From Amycolatopsis eburnea (lineage in GTDB: Bacteria; Actinomycetota; Actinomycetes; Mycobacteriales; Pseudonocardiaceae), in contig NZ_RSEC01000046.1 in the NCBI RefSeq assembly GCF_003937945.1, positions 310,001-374,000 on the forward strand: 64,000 nt of DNA. The letters are read 5' to 3'. Made by a program: the position numbers and the translations under genes. The first letter of the stretch is position 1; every line of letters begins with the position of its first letter. Under the pieces are notes generated by a model. It saw only the letters and a program-made list of their open reading frames with translations, had not been told where the DNA came from and ran no database searches. Shown here in pieces: positions 25,831-34,053 of this stretch.

Positions 25831-26469
25831 CTAAGCCTCCGGCTGGGCCGTGTAGGCCGCCAAGCAGCGGTCCGCCTGCCCGCGCGCCACTGCCTCGTCC
25901 TCCCCGCCGGCCACGTGCGCCTCGAACCACGCCTCCCCCGCCTTCGTCACGAACCCGACCCCTTCCGGCGACGCCATCCAGGCCATCGCCTCGGCCGGGT
26001 CGACGACGTACTCCGGGCCGGCGGCCAGGTGGCGGACCAGTGCCGTCAGCGCCATGTCCCAGCCGATGCCGACCGCGCCCGGGCCGAACTGCTCCCAGTG
26101 GTCGTCGACGTGCGCGGTGTGCTCCAGCTCGAAGCGCGTGCCGTCGCCTTCGGGGGTCAGGCGGACCTCGATCCAGCTGACGCCGCCGTTGAACTCCCAG
26201 GTCGCGGCGAAGCTCTTCGGCGGGTCGCAGCGCTCGACCGTGCCGCCCGCGTTGCCCTCGAGCTGGTACTTCCCGCCGACCCGCAGCTCGCCGCTGACCG
26301 GCAGGAACCAGCGCGGGATGCGGTCGGCGTTCGTGACCGCGTCCCACATGTCGTCGACGTCGGTGTCGTAGACCTGGCTGATGGTCATGACCCGCGCCTC
26401 CCCCGCCTCGAGGACGCGCTTGCCGACCGTGCGGCGGACGGCGCTGATCTGGTGGTTGACGTCGATCAC
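25831..26469 (-). CDS. SRPBCC/AHSA1-like protein
   Basis: A 212-residue START/Bet v1-like ligand-binding protein of the AHSA1 (SRPBCC) group. Features are VYDTDVDDMWDAVTNADRIPRWFLPVSGELRVGGKYQLEGNAGG, RCDPPKSFAATWEF and the GIGWDMALTALVRHL helix. These proteins bind hydrophobic small molecules; the ligand is unknown. Its ATG overlaps the ArsR stop as ATGA, so both are made from one mRNA. This ArsR-SRPBCC pairing is very common in actinobacteria. Confidence 0.9.
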   Translation of the reverse strand: MIDVNHQISAVRRTVGKRVLEAGEARVMTISQVYDTDVDDMWDAVTNADRIPRWFLPVSGELRVGGKYQLEGNAGGTVERCDPPKSFAATWEFNGGVSWIEVRLTPEGDGTRFELEHTAHVDDHWEQFGPGAVGIGWDMALTALVRHLAAGPEYVVDPAEAMAWMASPEGVGFVTKAGEAWFEAHVAGGEDEAVARGQADRCLAAYTAQPEA

Positions 26470-26813
26470 GAACTGTCTCCTTCGGTGAGGCGCCGGGCGC
26501 GCTTGCCGCGGGCGATTTCGGTGGCCAGTGCGTCCAGGGGCGGCGTCCAGTACCGGCGGAACCGGTCGAGCCAGACGTCGACGTCGCGCAGCGGGGCGTG
26601 GCCGACCGCGTAGAGCCGCCTCGTCCCCTCCTGCCGGACGACCGCGAAGCCGTTGTCCCGCAACACCTTCAGGTGCTGCGACACGGCGGGCTGCGAGATG
26701 CCGAACTCGGCCCGGATCGCCTCGGTGACCGACCCGGCGGCCCGCTCGCCGTCGGCCAGCAGCTCGAGGATCCGGCGGCGGACCGGGTCGCCGAGGACGT
26801 CGAACGCGTGCAC
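26466..26813 (-). CDS. ArsR-family regulator
   Basis: A 115-residue winged-helix repressor: HAFDVLGDPVRRRILELLADGE, then the recognition helix GISQPAVSQHLKVLRDNGFAVVRQEG and wing RRLYAVG. The Cys metal ligands of true ArsR/SmtB sensors are absent, as in the non-metal ArsR group paired with SRPBCC genes. The start is a GTG at 26813. A perfect AT-rich palindrome 22 bp upstream (26835-26846) is the likely self-operator. Confidence 0.92.
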   Translation of the reverse strand: MHAFDVLGDPVRRRILELLADGERAAGSVTEAIRAEFGISQPAVSQHLKVLRDNGFAVVRQEGTRRLYAVGHAPLRDVDVWLDRFRRYWTPPLDALATEIARGKRARRLTEGDSS

Positions 26814-26834
26814 CCCGTCAAGCTACAAGCTGTC

Positions 26835-26846
26835 ACTTATATAAGT
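26835..26846. promoter_or_regulatory. ArsR operator candidate ACTTATATAAGT
   Basis: A perfect 12-bp palindrome, ACTTATATAAGT, lies just upstream of the arsR start in sharply AT-rich sequence. It probably overlaps the arsR promoter -10 region and would allow autorepression of the arsR-SRPBCC operon. Confidence 0.6.
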
Positions 26847-26959
26847 CAAGGCTGAACAAGTGGCAATCGTCACCCGCAGTTACTCCGATGTGGGTAACGC
26901 CGGTGAACATCAGACGACATCGGTTCCGTTCGGCCCACCGCACCCGGGAGTATCGGGTC

Positions 26960-28633
26960 GTGAAGTCGCCACGCGCGGTCCGCTTCGCCTTCCAGCCGCT
27001 GTACAGCCTCCAGACGGGGGGCGTCGTGGCTCACGAAGCGCTGGCCAGGCCCGGCCACGGAACGGTCCCCGAACTCCTCGCGCAGGCCCGCCGCGAAGGC
27101 CGGCTCGCCGAGGCCGACCTCGGCCTCGCCGTCGCCGCCGTCCGCCAGGACGCCGCCGAGCCGACGGCGCTGCCCCTGCACCTCAACCTCTCCGCGCGCA
27201 CCCTCGCCGCGCCGCTCGCTATGTTCGACGACCTGCTCGAAGAGCTCGGCGACGCCGGCCGCCGCACCCGGGACGTCGTGCTCGAGATCGGCCCGCCGTT
27301 CGCGGCGGTGCCCGGCGAGCGCGCGCTGTCCGGGATGCGGGCGCTGACCGAGCTGGGCTTCCGGCTCGCGCTCGACGGGCTCGGCCGCGGCGACCTCCCG
27401 CTGGGCCTGCTGGTCGACGCGCCGGTCGACGTCGTCAAGCTCGACCGCACGGTGCTGCGCGGGCTGCCGGACGACGCGGCGGCGGTCGCCGTCGTCGAGG
27501 CGCTGCTGCACTTCACCAACCGCACCGGCACGCGGCTGGTCGCCACCGGCCTGGAGACCGACGCCCAGCTCGAAGCCGTCCGCGGGCTCGGCGTCCGGAT
27601 CGCCCAGGGCAACCTGCTGGCCCCGCCGACCGCCGAAGGCCCCGCCCCGGCCCTGCTGACGCGGCCGCGCGCGGCCGCCGTCGCGCCGGGTCCGGCGAAG
27701 TGCGTCGGCGACTTCCTGCGCCCGGCGACGACGCTGCCGGAAACCGCCACGTGCGACGAGGTCCGCGAAGTGCTCGCGGCGGCCGACGCGCCGTCCGGCG
27801 TGGTCGGGGTGGACGAGCTGAACCGGCCGCGCTGGTCGGTCGACCGGACGCGGTTCCTGGTCGCGGTGACCGGCCCGTACGGGCACGCGCTGCACGCCAA
27901 GCGCCCGGCGGCGCGGCTGGCCGACACCCCGCACACGATCGAGGCCCGTGCCGGCGCGATGGAGTTCCTCGAGCTGGTGACCGACGCCGACTGGGGCCGC
28001 ACCGGCGACGACGTCGTCGTGGTCGACGAGGTGGGCCGCTGCCTCGGCGTCGTGCTGGTGACCGAGGTGGTGCGCGGGGTGGCTGAGGCGAAGGTCGAGG
28101 CCGCGGCGGCGCTGAACCCGCTGACCCGGCTGCCGGGCAGCGACACGGTCGCCCGCGACGTCACCCGCCGCATCACCATCGGCGAGCCGTTCGTGGCGGC
28201 GTGGCTCGACATCGACAGCTTCAAGGCGGTCAACGACACCGCGGGGTTCGCCGCGGGCGACAACCTGATCCGCGAGCTGGGCGGGGCGCTGACCGAGCTG
28301 TCCGGCGGCCTGCGCCGGATGCGCGTCAGCCACGTCGGCGGCGACGACTTCCTGGTGGTCTGCGACGTCGACGAGATCGCCACGGTGGCGGGCGCCCTGC
28401 TGGACCGCCACTGGTCGGCCGACGGCCTGCCGGTGACGGTGTCGCTGGCCACGCTGGTCTGCGCGAGCGACGCGATCCGCTCCTACCAGGAGGTTTCGCG
28501 GCTGCTGGCGCCGTTGAAGAAGCGCGCGAAGGCGGTGCCCGGGTCGAGCTGGGTGCTCGGCCGCCCGGGCTCCGACCGCGTGGAGGTCCTGCGCGGCATC
28601 GGCAGCCGCGGCCTGCAGGCCGCCGCCGGTTAA
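26960..28633 (+). CDS. EAL-GGDEF protein with partly degenerate EAL
   Basis: About 557 residues in the order EAL (1-225), a CBS-like or linker region (about 240-375), GGDEF (about 380-550). The EAL domain keeps E26-A-L, Asn76 (LHLNLS), Glu109 and Lys160. Two metal-site positions differ: DDFG reads DGLG at 139-142, and the AEGVET Glu is Thr196. The GGDEF domain looks intact: WLDIDSFKAVNDTAGFAAGDN and GGDDF (460-464). It is therefore likely a diguanylate cyclase with a sensory or weak EAL. GTG 26960 has GGGAG upstream; ATG 26888 is an alternative. Its stop shares TTAA with the convergent DinB gene. Confidence 0.85.
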   Translation: MKSPRAVRFAFQPLYSLQTGGVVAHEALARPGHGTVPELLAQARREGRLAEADLGLAVAAVRQDAAEPTALPLHLNLSARTLAAPLAMFDDLLEELGDAGRRTRDVVLEIGPPFAAVPGERALSGMRALTELGFRLALDGLGRGDLPLGLLVDAPVDVVKLDRTVLRGLPDDAAAVAVVEALLHFTNRTGTRLVATGLETDAQLEAVRGLGVRIAQGNLLAPPTAEGPAPALLTRPRAAAVAPGPAKCVGDFLRPATTLPETATCDEVREVLAAADAPSGVVGVDELNRPRWSVDRTRFLVAVTGPYGHALHAKRPAARLADTPHTIEARAGAMEFLELVTDADWGRTGDDVVVVDEVGRCLGVVLVTEVVRGVAEAKVEAAAALNPLTRLPGSDTVARDVTRRITIGEPFVAAWLDIDSFKAVNDTAGFAAGDNLIRELGGALTELSGGLRRMRVSHVGGDDFLVVCDVDEIATVAGALLDRHWSADGLPVTVSLATLVCASDAIRSYQEVSRLLAPLKKRAKAVPGSSWVLGRPGSDRVEVLRGIGSRGLQAAAG

Positions 28634-29067
28634 CGGCCGGTCGAGCCGTCGAGCAGCTCGCGCAGGATGTCCAGGTGCCCGGCGTGGCGCGCGGTCTCCT
28701 CGATCAGGTGGGTCAGCGTCCACCGCAGCTCGGCGACGTCGGCCTCGGCCACCCGCGCGTTCACCCGCGCCGCCGTCTCGCGGTAAGCGTCGATGATGTC
28801 CTCGGCGCTTTCGCCCGGCTTCGCGCGGAACGTCGCCGCCCACTTCGTCGTCCGCTCGCCGAGCACCCAATGGCGTTCGACGTGGGTCAGGTGCTTGACC
28901 AGCCCGAGCAGGTTCGTCCCCGACGGCACTCCCGGAGTCCGCACGGCCGGTTCCGCCACGCCCTCGACCTTGGCGATCACCGACGCGCGCAGGTAGTCGA
29001 GGAAACCCAGCAGCACCTCTCGCTCCCCCGGCCCGGTCCGGGGCGGCCCGGCGTCCCGGCGCGCCAT
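28630..29067 (-). CDS. DinB-like/DUF664 protein
   Basis: A 145-residue four-helix protein of the DinB/DUF664 (mini-circle protein) superfamily, many of which are mycothiol- or bacillithiol-dependent transferases. Putative metal-ligand histidines are seen in GLVKHLTHVERHWVLG and HLIEETARHAGHLDILRELLDG. Its ATG overlaps the methyltransferase stop by one base (TGATG), so the two form an operon. The substrate is unknown; metal-dependent thiol transfer is the family guess. Confidence 0.87.
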   Translation of the reverse strand: MARRDAGPPRTGPGEREVLLGFLDYLRASVIAKVEGVAEPAVRTPGVPSGTNLLGLVKHLTHVERHWVLGERTTKWAATFRAKPGESAEDIIDAYRETAARVNARVAEADVAELRWTLTHLIEETARHAGHLDILRELLDGSTGR

Positions 29068-29654
29068 CAGGCGGCCCGCCGGACGACCAGCACGTGGTCG
29101 GTCACGGTCGCGGTCTGCCCGCCCGGCCCGGTCGCCGTTCGCCGGGGCGCGTCCGCGCGCTCGGCCCGCCAGCCGGCGTCCAGCTCCAGTTCGGCGAAAA
29201 CCTCGTCGGGCGTGGGAAAATCGCCGTCACGGTTCCACGACCAGGGTGCGACCGAACCGTGGTCGACGACGACCAGCCGCCCGCCGGGGCGCAGCGCGTG
29301 CGCCGCGGTGCGCAGGACCCGCGCCCGCGGCAGCTCGAACGGCGTGTGGAAGTACTGCGCGGACACCAGGTCGAACTCTCCCGCGGGGAACTCCGCGGCG
29401 AGGTCGGCGCGGACCGCGGTCACCGGCAGGCCGCGCGCGTTCTCGGCCAGCCGCGTCACGGCGTTGGCCGAGATGTCGACGGCGGTGACCCGCCAGCCGC
29501 GCGCGGCCAGCCAGAGCGTGTCGCCGCCGGCGCCGCAGCCCAGGTCCAGCGCGGTGCCCGCGGGCAGGTCCGCGGCGATCTCGGCGAGCACCGGGTTCAC
29601 CCGGGCGGTGCGGGGCTCGCGGTAGTGGTCGTCCCAGAAGCGGACGGCGTCCAT
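29067..29654 (-). CDS. Class I SAM methyltransferase
   Basis: A 195-residue methyltransferase (MDAVRFWDDHYREPRTARVNPVLAEIAA start). SAM motif I is ALDLGCGAGGDTLWLAARGW, motif II is AVDISANAV, and post-motifs are DLVSAQYFHTPF and LRPGGRLVVVDHGSVAPWSW. It resembles the TehB/thiopurine-like small-molecule methyltransferases that detoxify chalcogens or xenobiotics. AGGAGA lies just before ATG 29654. It is divergent from the XRE-cupin regulator, with operator-like palindromes in between. Confidence 0.88.
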   Translation of the reverse strand: MDAVRFWDDHYREPRTARVNPVLAEIAADLPAGTALDLGCGAGGDTLWLAARGWRVTAVDISANAVTRLAENARGLPVTAVRADLAAEFPAGEFDLVSAQYFHTPFELPRARVLRTAAHALRPGGRLVVVDHGSVAPWSWNRDGDFPTPDEVFAELELDAGWRAERADAPRRTATGPGGQTATVTDHVLVVRRAA

Positions 29655-29719
29655 GGTTCTCCTTCGTGCCGGGGTACGGCGTTCACCGTGCCCCGCGGGC
29701 GCCGCCGGGCGCACGGAAA

Positions 29720-29736
29720 CTTGCCGGACCGGCAAG
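29720..29736. promoter_or_regulatory. Operator palindrome 1 for XRE-cupin regulator
   Basis: CTTGCCGGACCGGCAAG is a perfect 8-1-8 inverted repeat, 66 bp upstream of the methyltransferase start. An almost identical site lies at 29814-29830 in the same intergenic region, so a shared regulator is very likely. Confidence 0.65.
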
Positions 29737-29777
29737 ACTCGCGACCGAGGTCCAGCGCGGCCGGTCCGACGGCCCGC

Positions 29778-29800
29778 GATGTCATGAAAGAGTCGTTCAC
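29778..29800. repeat. Short dispersed repeat, copy 2
   Basis: Second copy of the 23-bp word at 25576-25598 (one mismatch). It lies between the two XRE operator-like palindromes. Confidence 0.7.
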
Positions 29801-29813
29801 CACGCCGCCCGGA

Positions 29814-29830
29814 CTTGCCGGATCGGCAAG
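29814..29830. promoter_or_regulatory. Operator palindrome 2 for XRE-cupin regulator
   Basis: CTTGCCGGATCGGCAAG (one arm mismatch relative to palindrome 1) ends 9 bp before the regulator start codon. A protein bound here would block transcription or translation start of the regulator itself. Confidence 0.65.
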
Positions 29831-29839
29831 ACTGGGGGT

Positions 29840-30424
29840 ATGAGCGAGGAGATCGACACCGTCCTGGCCGCGGTCGGGCCGCGGTTGCGGGCCCTGCGGC
29901 GGCAGCGCGGCGCCACCCTGGCCGCCGTCTCGGCCGAAACCGGGATCTCGGAAAGCACCCTGTCCCGGCTGGAAAGCGGGCAGCGGCGGCCGAACCTGGA
30001 GCTGCTGCTGCCGCTGTCACGCGCCTACGACGTCCCGCTCGACGACCTCGTCGGCGCCCCGCGCACCGGCGACCCGCGCGTCCACCTGCACCCGGTGCAC
30101 CGCTACGGCATGACGTTCGTGCCGCTCACCCGCCGCCCCGGCGGGATGCACGCGTACAAGATGCTCATCCCGGCCGGCGGCCCCGCCGAGCCCACGCCGC
30201 AGACGCACAGCGGCTACGAATGGCTCTACGTCCTCAACGGGACGCTGCGGCTGGTCGTCGGCGACCGCGACCTGACCCTGCCACCAGGCGAAGCCGCCGA
30301 GTTCGACACGACGGAGCCGCACTGGCTGGGGTCGGCCGACGGCCGCGCCGTGGAACTGGTCATCCTGTTCGGGCTGCAGGGCGAGCGCGTCCACGTCCGG
30401 TCGCGCGACGGCGATCAGCCGTAG
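29840..30424 (+). CDS. XRE-family regulator with cupin domain
   Basis: A 194-residue regulator: N-terminal XRE helix-turn-helix (about 15-70, LRALRRQRGATLAAVSAETG, ISESTLSRLESGQRRPNLE) and C-terminal cupin (about 105-185, THSGYEWLYVLNGTLRLVVGDRDLTLPPGEAAEFDTTEPHW). HTH-cupin proteins sense small molecules and often repress a divergent enzyme gene, here the methyltransferase-DinB operon. Two CTTGCCGG palindromes lie in the intergenic region. The 3' end overlaps the convergent sulfotransferase gene by 10 bp. Confidence 0.93.
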   Translation: MSEEIDTVLAAVGPRLRALRRQRGATLAAVSAETGISESTLSRLESGQRRPNLELLLPLSRAYDVPLDDLVGAPRTGDPRVHLHPVHRYGMTFVPLTRRPGGMHAYKMLIPAGGPAEPTPQTHSGYEWLYVLNGTLRLVVGDRDLTLPPGEAAEFDTTEPHWLGSADGRAVELVILFGLQGERVHVRSRDGDQP

Positions 30425-31572
30425 ACGGCCCGGTAGCCCGCGAACCGCTCGTCGACTTCTTCGGGCGTCAGGCCGAAGTCCGCCAAGCTGTACCGGTGCA
30501 CGGGTTTCCGTTCCCCGGTGCGGCTCCGCTCGTGGACGGCGGTCATCGCCGCCCGCGCCTCGTCCGTCAGCTCCAGTCCGAAGTGGTCGTACACAGTGGA
30601 CACCGTGCCGACCGGGTCGGCGACGAAGTCCTCGTAGGCCACGTCGCAGAACTGCGCCGGGTCGTACCGGCCGCGCGCGTGCAGGAACTCGTCGGCACCG
30701 CGGGCCCACAGGTCGAGCTGCCCGCGGCCGATCACCTCACCGCGGAACTTGGTGGACCAGCCGTCCGCCGCTTTCTCGGCGAGGCTGCACATCGAGCCCA
30801 TGATCGTCCGCGGTGCCCGGTGCGTCTGGATCACCAGCGCGTCCGGGTAGTTCGCCATCAGCGCGTCGAGGGCGAAGAGGTGGCTCGGGTTCTTGAGCAC
30901 CCACCGCTTGCCCGCGTCCGGCAGCCCGATCAGCTGCAGGTTGCGCCGGTGCCGGGCGTAGGCGTCGGTCCAATCCTGCTTCGCCAGCCAGCGCGAGTAC
31001 CGCGGCACGTGCGCGAGGCATTCGAACGACACCGAGCGCATCGACTGGCGCAGCAGCTGCCAGCACTCCTCGACCTGGTCGGCGGACATGTGGTGCACGC
31101 CCATGAACTCCGGGTGCTCGACGTGGTGGCGTTCGTACCCGGCCTGAATCCCTTGGAAGATCGGGTTGTCCGCCCACGTCTCCCGTGGCGGCCGCGGCTG
31201 CGGGACCTCCGCGAGCCACACCTCGAGGCCCTGGTGCGCCGGGTCCTCGACGAGCAGCCGGTGCAGCGCGGTCGTCCCGGTGCGGGGCAGGCCGGTCACG
31301 AAGATCGGCCGTTCGACGCGGACGTCCGCGTGTGCCGGGTGCTGCTTCCACGACGCCTCGCTGAGCAGCCGCGCCACCAGCGCGCCGCGCAGCATCGCCC
31401 GGTGCACCTTGTTGCCGAACGGCGTGAGGTCCTCGTCGGCCTCGTACGCCTCCAGCAGCACGCTCAGGCCCTCGACGTGCTCGCCGCTGCCGAAGTCGTC
31501 GAGGCCGGTCAGCTTCGACGCCGAAGCGTGCAGGTCCTCGACGGTGCCGACGTCTTCGCGGCCGGGGAGCAT
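30415..31572 (-). CDS. PAPS-dependent sulfotransferase
   Basis: A 385-residue cytosolic sulfotransferase of the Sulfotransfer_3 type. The 5'-phosphosulfate loop is IFVTGLPRTGTTALHRLL (about 95-112). The 3'-phosphate region fits WVLKNPSHLFALDALMANYPDALVIQTHRAP. It would move sulfate from PAPS to a hydroxyl of a small or lipid acceptor. GGAGG lies 5 nt before ATG 31572. It is the last gene of a four-gene operon (NTF2-like, DUF1214, SDR, this), which is divergent from cysD-cysNC, the PAPS-making genes. The acceptor may be the product of the SDR. Confidence 0.9.
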   Translation of the reverse strand: MLPGREDVGTVEDLHASASKLTGLDDFGSGEHVEGLSVLLEAYEADEDLTPFGNKVHRAMLRGALVARLLSEASWKQHPAHADVRVERPIFVTGLPRTGTTALHRLLVEDPAHQGLEVWLAEVPQPRPPRETWADNPIFQGIQAGYERHHVEHPEFMGVHHMSADQVEECWQLLRQSMRSVSFECLAHVPRYSRWLAKQDWTDAYARHRRNLQLIGLPDAGKRWVLKNPSHLFALDALMANYPDALVIQTHRAPRTIMGSMCSLAEKAADGWSTKFRGEVIGRGQLDLWARGADEFLHARGRYDPAQFCDVAYEDFVADPVGTVSTVYDHFGLELTDEARAAMTAVHERSRTGERKPVHRYSLADFGLTPEEVDERFAGYRAVYG

Positions 31573-31580
31573 CGAACCTC

Positions 31581-32363
31581 CTAGTGGTGGTACTCGCCGC
31601 CGTTGACGTCGAGGCACTGCCCGGTGATCGCGCGCGCCATCGGCGAGGCGAGGAACACCACCGCGTCGGCGATCTCGTCCGGCTCCGGCAGCTTGCGCAG
31701 GTCTATTGTGGACGCCGTTTCGGCGTACACCTCTTCGGGCGTGATACCGCGTTCCTTGGCCAGGTAACCGAAGTACCACTTGAGGTTCGGCGCCCAGATG
31801 TAGCCGGGGGCGACGGTGTTGACGCGGATCCCGTCCGGCCCGAGTTCGCTCGCGAGGCTCTGCGACAGCGACAGCAGCGCCGACTTCGCCATCTTGTACG
31901 CGCCGAACGTGCGCCGGGAATGCCGCAGCACGGCGGAGTTGATCATCACCAGCGAGCCCTTGCTCTCCTTGAGCGCGGGCAGGAACAACCGCGTCAGCCG
32001 CAGCACCGAGATGCCGGCCGTTTCGAACCCGGCCCGGACGGCGTCGAGGTCCACTGTGGCCAGATCGGTCAACGGTGGAACGGCGAAGGCGTTGTGCACC
32101 ACGGCGTCCACGCGCCCGAACGCTTCCAGTGCTTCGTTCACCAGGTTCTCGGCGGAGTCCGCGTCGTCGATGTCGGTCCGGATCGCGACGGCGCGGCGCC
32201 CGAGGTCGGTGACCTCCTTGGCGACCTCGGTGAGCCGGGACTCGGTGCGCGCGGCGAGCACGACATCCGCGCCCGCCGCCGCGCTCCGCACGGCGATCGA
32301 CCGGCCGAGCCCCGGCCCGATGCCGGAGACGACGACCACCTTGCCCTGCAGCAGATCCGGCAT
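31581..32363 (-). CDS. Short-chain dehydrogenase/reductase
   Basis: A 260-residue classical SDR. The nucleotide site is VVVSGIGPGLGRSIAV, followed by VVLAARTESRL (Arg suggests NADP(H) tolerance) and TDIDDADS. The catalytic set is Ser in INSAVLRHS with YKMAK (Tyr-x3-Lys). The C-terminus ends ITGQCLDVNGGEYHH, typical of the FabG-like group. It sits 8 nt upstream of the sulfotransferase and 2 nt downstream of the DUF1214 gene. In this setting it could oxidise a ketone/alcohol pair so that the hydroxyl can be sulfated; this is inference. Confidence 0.92.
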   Translation of the reverse strand: MPDLLQGKVVVVSGIGPGLGRSIAVRSAAAGADVVLAARTESRLTEVAKEVTDLGRRAVAIRTDIDDADSAENLVNEALEAFGRVDAVVHNAFAVPPLTDLATVDLDAVRAGFETAGISVLRLTRLFLPALKESKGSLVMINSAVLRHSRRTFGAYKMAKSALLSLSQSLASELGPDGIRVNTVAPGYIWAPNLKWYFGYLAKERGITPEEVYAETASTIDLRKLPEPDEIADAVVFLASPMARAITGQCLDVNGGEYHH

Positions 32364-32365
32364 CC

Positions 32366-33556
32366 TCACCCCAGCATCCGGGCGGCGACGGCGTCCTGCC
32401 GGGCCGCGATCCGCGCCGCCCACTCGGCCGGCGTCACGCGTGCTTCCCGGTGGTAGGGCAGCCGGTCCGGCAGCTCGTCCACCTTGACGACCTCGACGAC
32501 CGGGCCGTCCTCCGGGCCGAGGTCGCGCGCCAGCCGCTGCCAGCGGATCTGGACGTACCCCCGGTCGTGCCCGGTGCGCTCCAGCCAGTTCGCCAGGCCG
32601 GGGTCGCGTTCGCTGATCACGAACCGGATCTTGCCGTCCGGGTCGACGCGCGCCTGGTCCGCGGTGAGGCTCGTCTGGTGGTTGATGTAGTCGAGCGAGA
32701 CGTACCAGAGGCTGCCGAGCTGGATGCCCTGGTAGGGCGCGTCCGCGCAGCGCGGCACGGTGACGATCATCGCCTCTTCCTCGCCAAGGTCGTAGTGCCC
32801 GGCCGAGGAGAACTGCGTGGTCAGCCCGCCCGGCGTCGACCGCGGCTCGGTCATCGTGTTGACCGGCAGGTTGTCGTAGAACCACTTCGGGAACGCGAGG
32901 AACGTCTTCAGGCGGCTCAGCAGGATCTTGCCGGTGACGCCGTAGCGCTTGGCCAGCGCGGAGCGGTCCGGCACCGGCGGCGCCTGGCCGGCCGTGTCGA
33001 CGCACTGGATGCGGATCTCGCCGCGCTTCTCGGTCGCCCAGTCGCTGTGGACCTCGCGCACGACGAGCATCGACGAGCCCTCGCCGAGCACGAAGTAGTT
33101 CGGTCCCGGGTTCTCGCGAGCCGGCCCGAAGCGCAGCTCGAACCGGCCGTCTTCGCCGATTTCGATGGCCCGGTCGTCGAACGCCGCGAGGCTGTCGGGC
33201 ACCACCACCGGCGAGTAGTCGCCGTTGAGGATCTGGAAGCTCAGGTCGGCGGTGGTCCCGCGGACGCCGGTGACGAGGTACTCGCGGTCGGGGCGGATGT
33301 TCGCGTTGAAGTACAGCGTGTCCGGGTTGTCGAGGCCCATCTTCGTGTACGGCCCGGTGGACGCGGTGAAGTACGGGAAGTCGCGCTGGTAGGCCCAGGC
33401 CATCTGCAGCGACGCGCGGATGCTGCCGGCGAGGTAGTCGAGCCCCTCCAGCAGGCCCTGCTCGGTCTGCGCCGGCGGGGCCTCCGCGATCAGCTTCTCG
33501 GCCTCGACGATCGCGTCGGCGAACGGCCGGGTCAACGAGAACTCGTTCTCGATCAT
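32366..33556 (-). CDS. DUF1214-domain protein
   Basis: A 396-residue protein with a C-terminal DUF1214-like beta domain; the N-terminal region resembles DUF1254/1214 proteins (DNPDTLYFNANIRPDREYLVTGVRG). No signal peptide or membrane helix is seen. Its function is unknown; in actinobacteria such proteins recur in lipid and steroid-type catabolic operons. Its ATG shares ATGA with the stop of the NTF2-like gene, and its own stop is followed 2 nt later by the SDR start, so expression is clearly coupled. Confidence 0.85.
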   Translation of the reverse strand: MIENEFSLTRPFADAIVEAEKLIAEAPPAQTEQGLLEGLDYLAGSIRASLQMAWAYQRDFPYFTASTGPYTKMGLDNPDTLYFNANIRPDREYLVTGVRGTTADLSFQILNGDYSPVVVPDSLAAFDDRAIEIGEDGRFELRFGPARENPGPNYFVLGEGSSMLVVREVHSDWATEKRGEIRIQCVDTAGQAPPVPDRSALAKRYGVTGKILLSRLKTFLAFPKWFYDNLPVNTMTEPRSTPGGLTTQFSSAGHYDLGEEEAMIVTVPRCADAPYQGIQLGSLWYVSLDYINHQTSLTADQARVDPDGKIRFVISERDPGLANWLERTGHDRGYVQIRWQRLARDLGPEDGPVVEVVKVDELPDRLPYHREARVTPAEWAARIAARQDAVAARMLG

Positions 33557-34032
33557 GCCGGCACGGCCCAGCGGTTGGCGAGCAGCCGGAAGCCCGGGTT
33601 GCCCTCCCAGGAGAGCATCGACTCGTAGGTCCGGACGTACCCGATGTGCGACATCCGCCAGGCGCCGTCGGCGTCCCGGCGGTAGGTGTCCTCGTAGAAG
33701 GCGGCGCCCTCGATGATCACCTTGTGGTCGGGGACGATGACCTTGTCGGTGAACGACCACCGCCCGGTCGCGGTGTCGCCGTCGACCTCGATCTCGGGCT
33801 GACCTGCGTGGTGGACGGTGATGATGCCGTTGCCGAGGCTCGTGGTGAGGAACTCGAGGATGGCGTCGCGTCCCTCGAACTTCTTCCCGTCCCCGCCGAC
33901 GGCGTGCGTCCCGTAGTCGGCCGTGGCGTCGACGGTGAAGGTGTCGGCCACCTCGTCCCACAGCTTGAGGTCCACCCCGCGCAGGTACCGGTACTTCAGC
34001 CGCTTGATCTCTTCGAGTACGACCAGGTCCAT
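33553..34032 (-). CDS. NTF2-like/SnoaL-like protein
   Basis: A 159-residue protein of the nuclear transport factor 2-like fold (SnoaL_4): LEEIKRLKYRYLRGVDLKLWDEVADTFTVDATADYG, FEGRDAILEFLTTSLGN, then HHAGQPEIEVDGDTATGRWSF. The fold includes ketosteroid isomerases and aromatic dehydratases. This group usually carries an Asp/His pair, consistent with VDATADYG and HHAG. It is the first gene of the sulfotransferase operon. ATG 34032 is used; a GTG two codons upstream is possible. Confidence 0.87.
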   Translation of the reverse strand: MDLVVLEEIKRLKYRYLRGVDLKLWDEVADTFTVDATADYGTHAVGGDGKKFEGRDAILEFLTTSLGNGIITVHHAGQPEIEVDGDTATGRWSFTDKVIVPDHKVIIEGAAFYEDTYRRDADGAWRMSHIGYVRTYESMLSWEGNPGFRLLANRWAVPA

Positions 34033-34053
34033 GCTCACAGGGTCTCGCACCGC

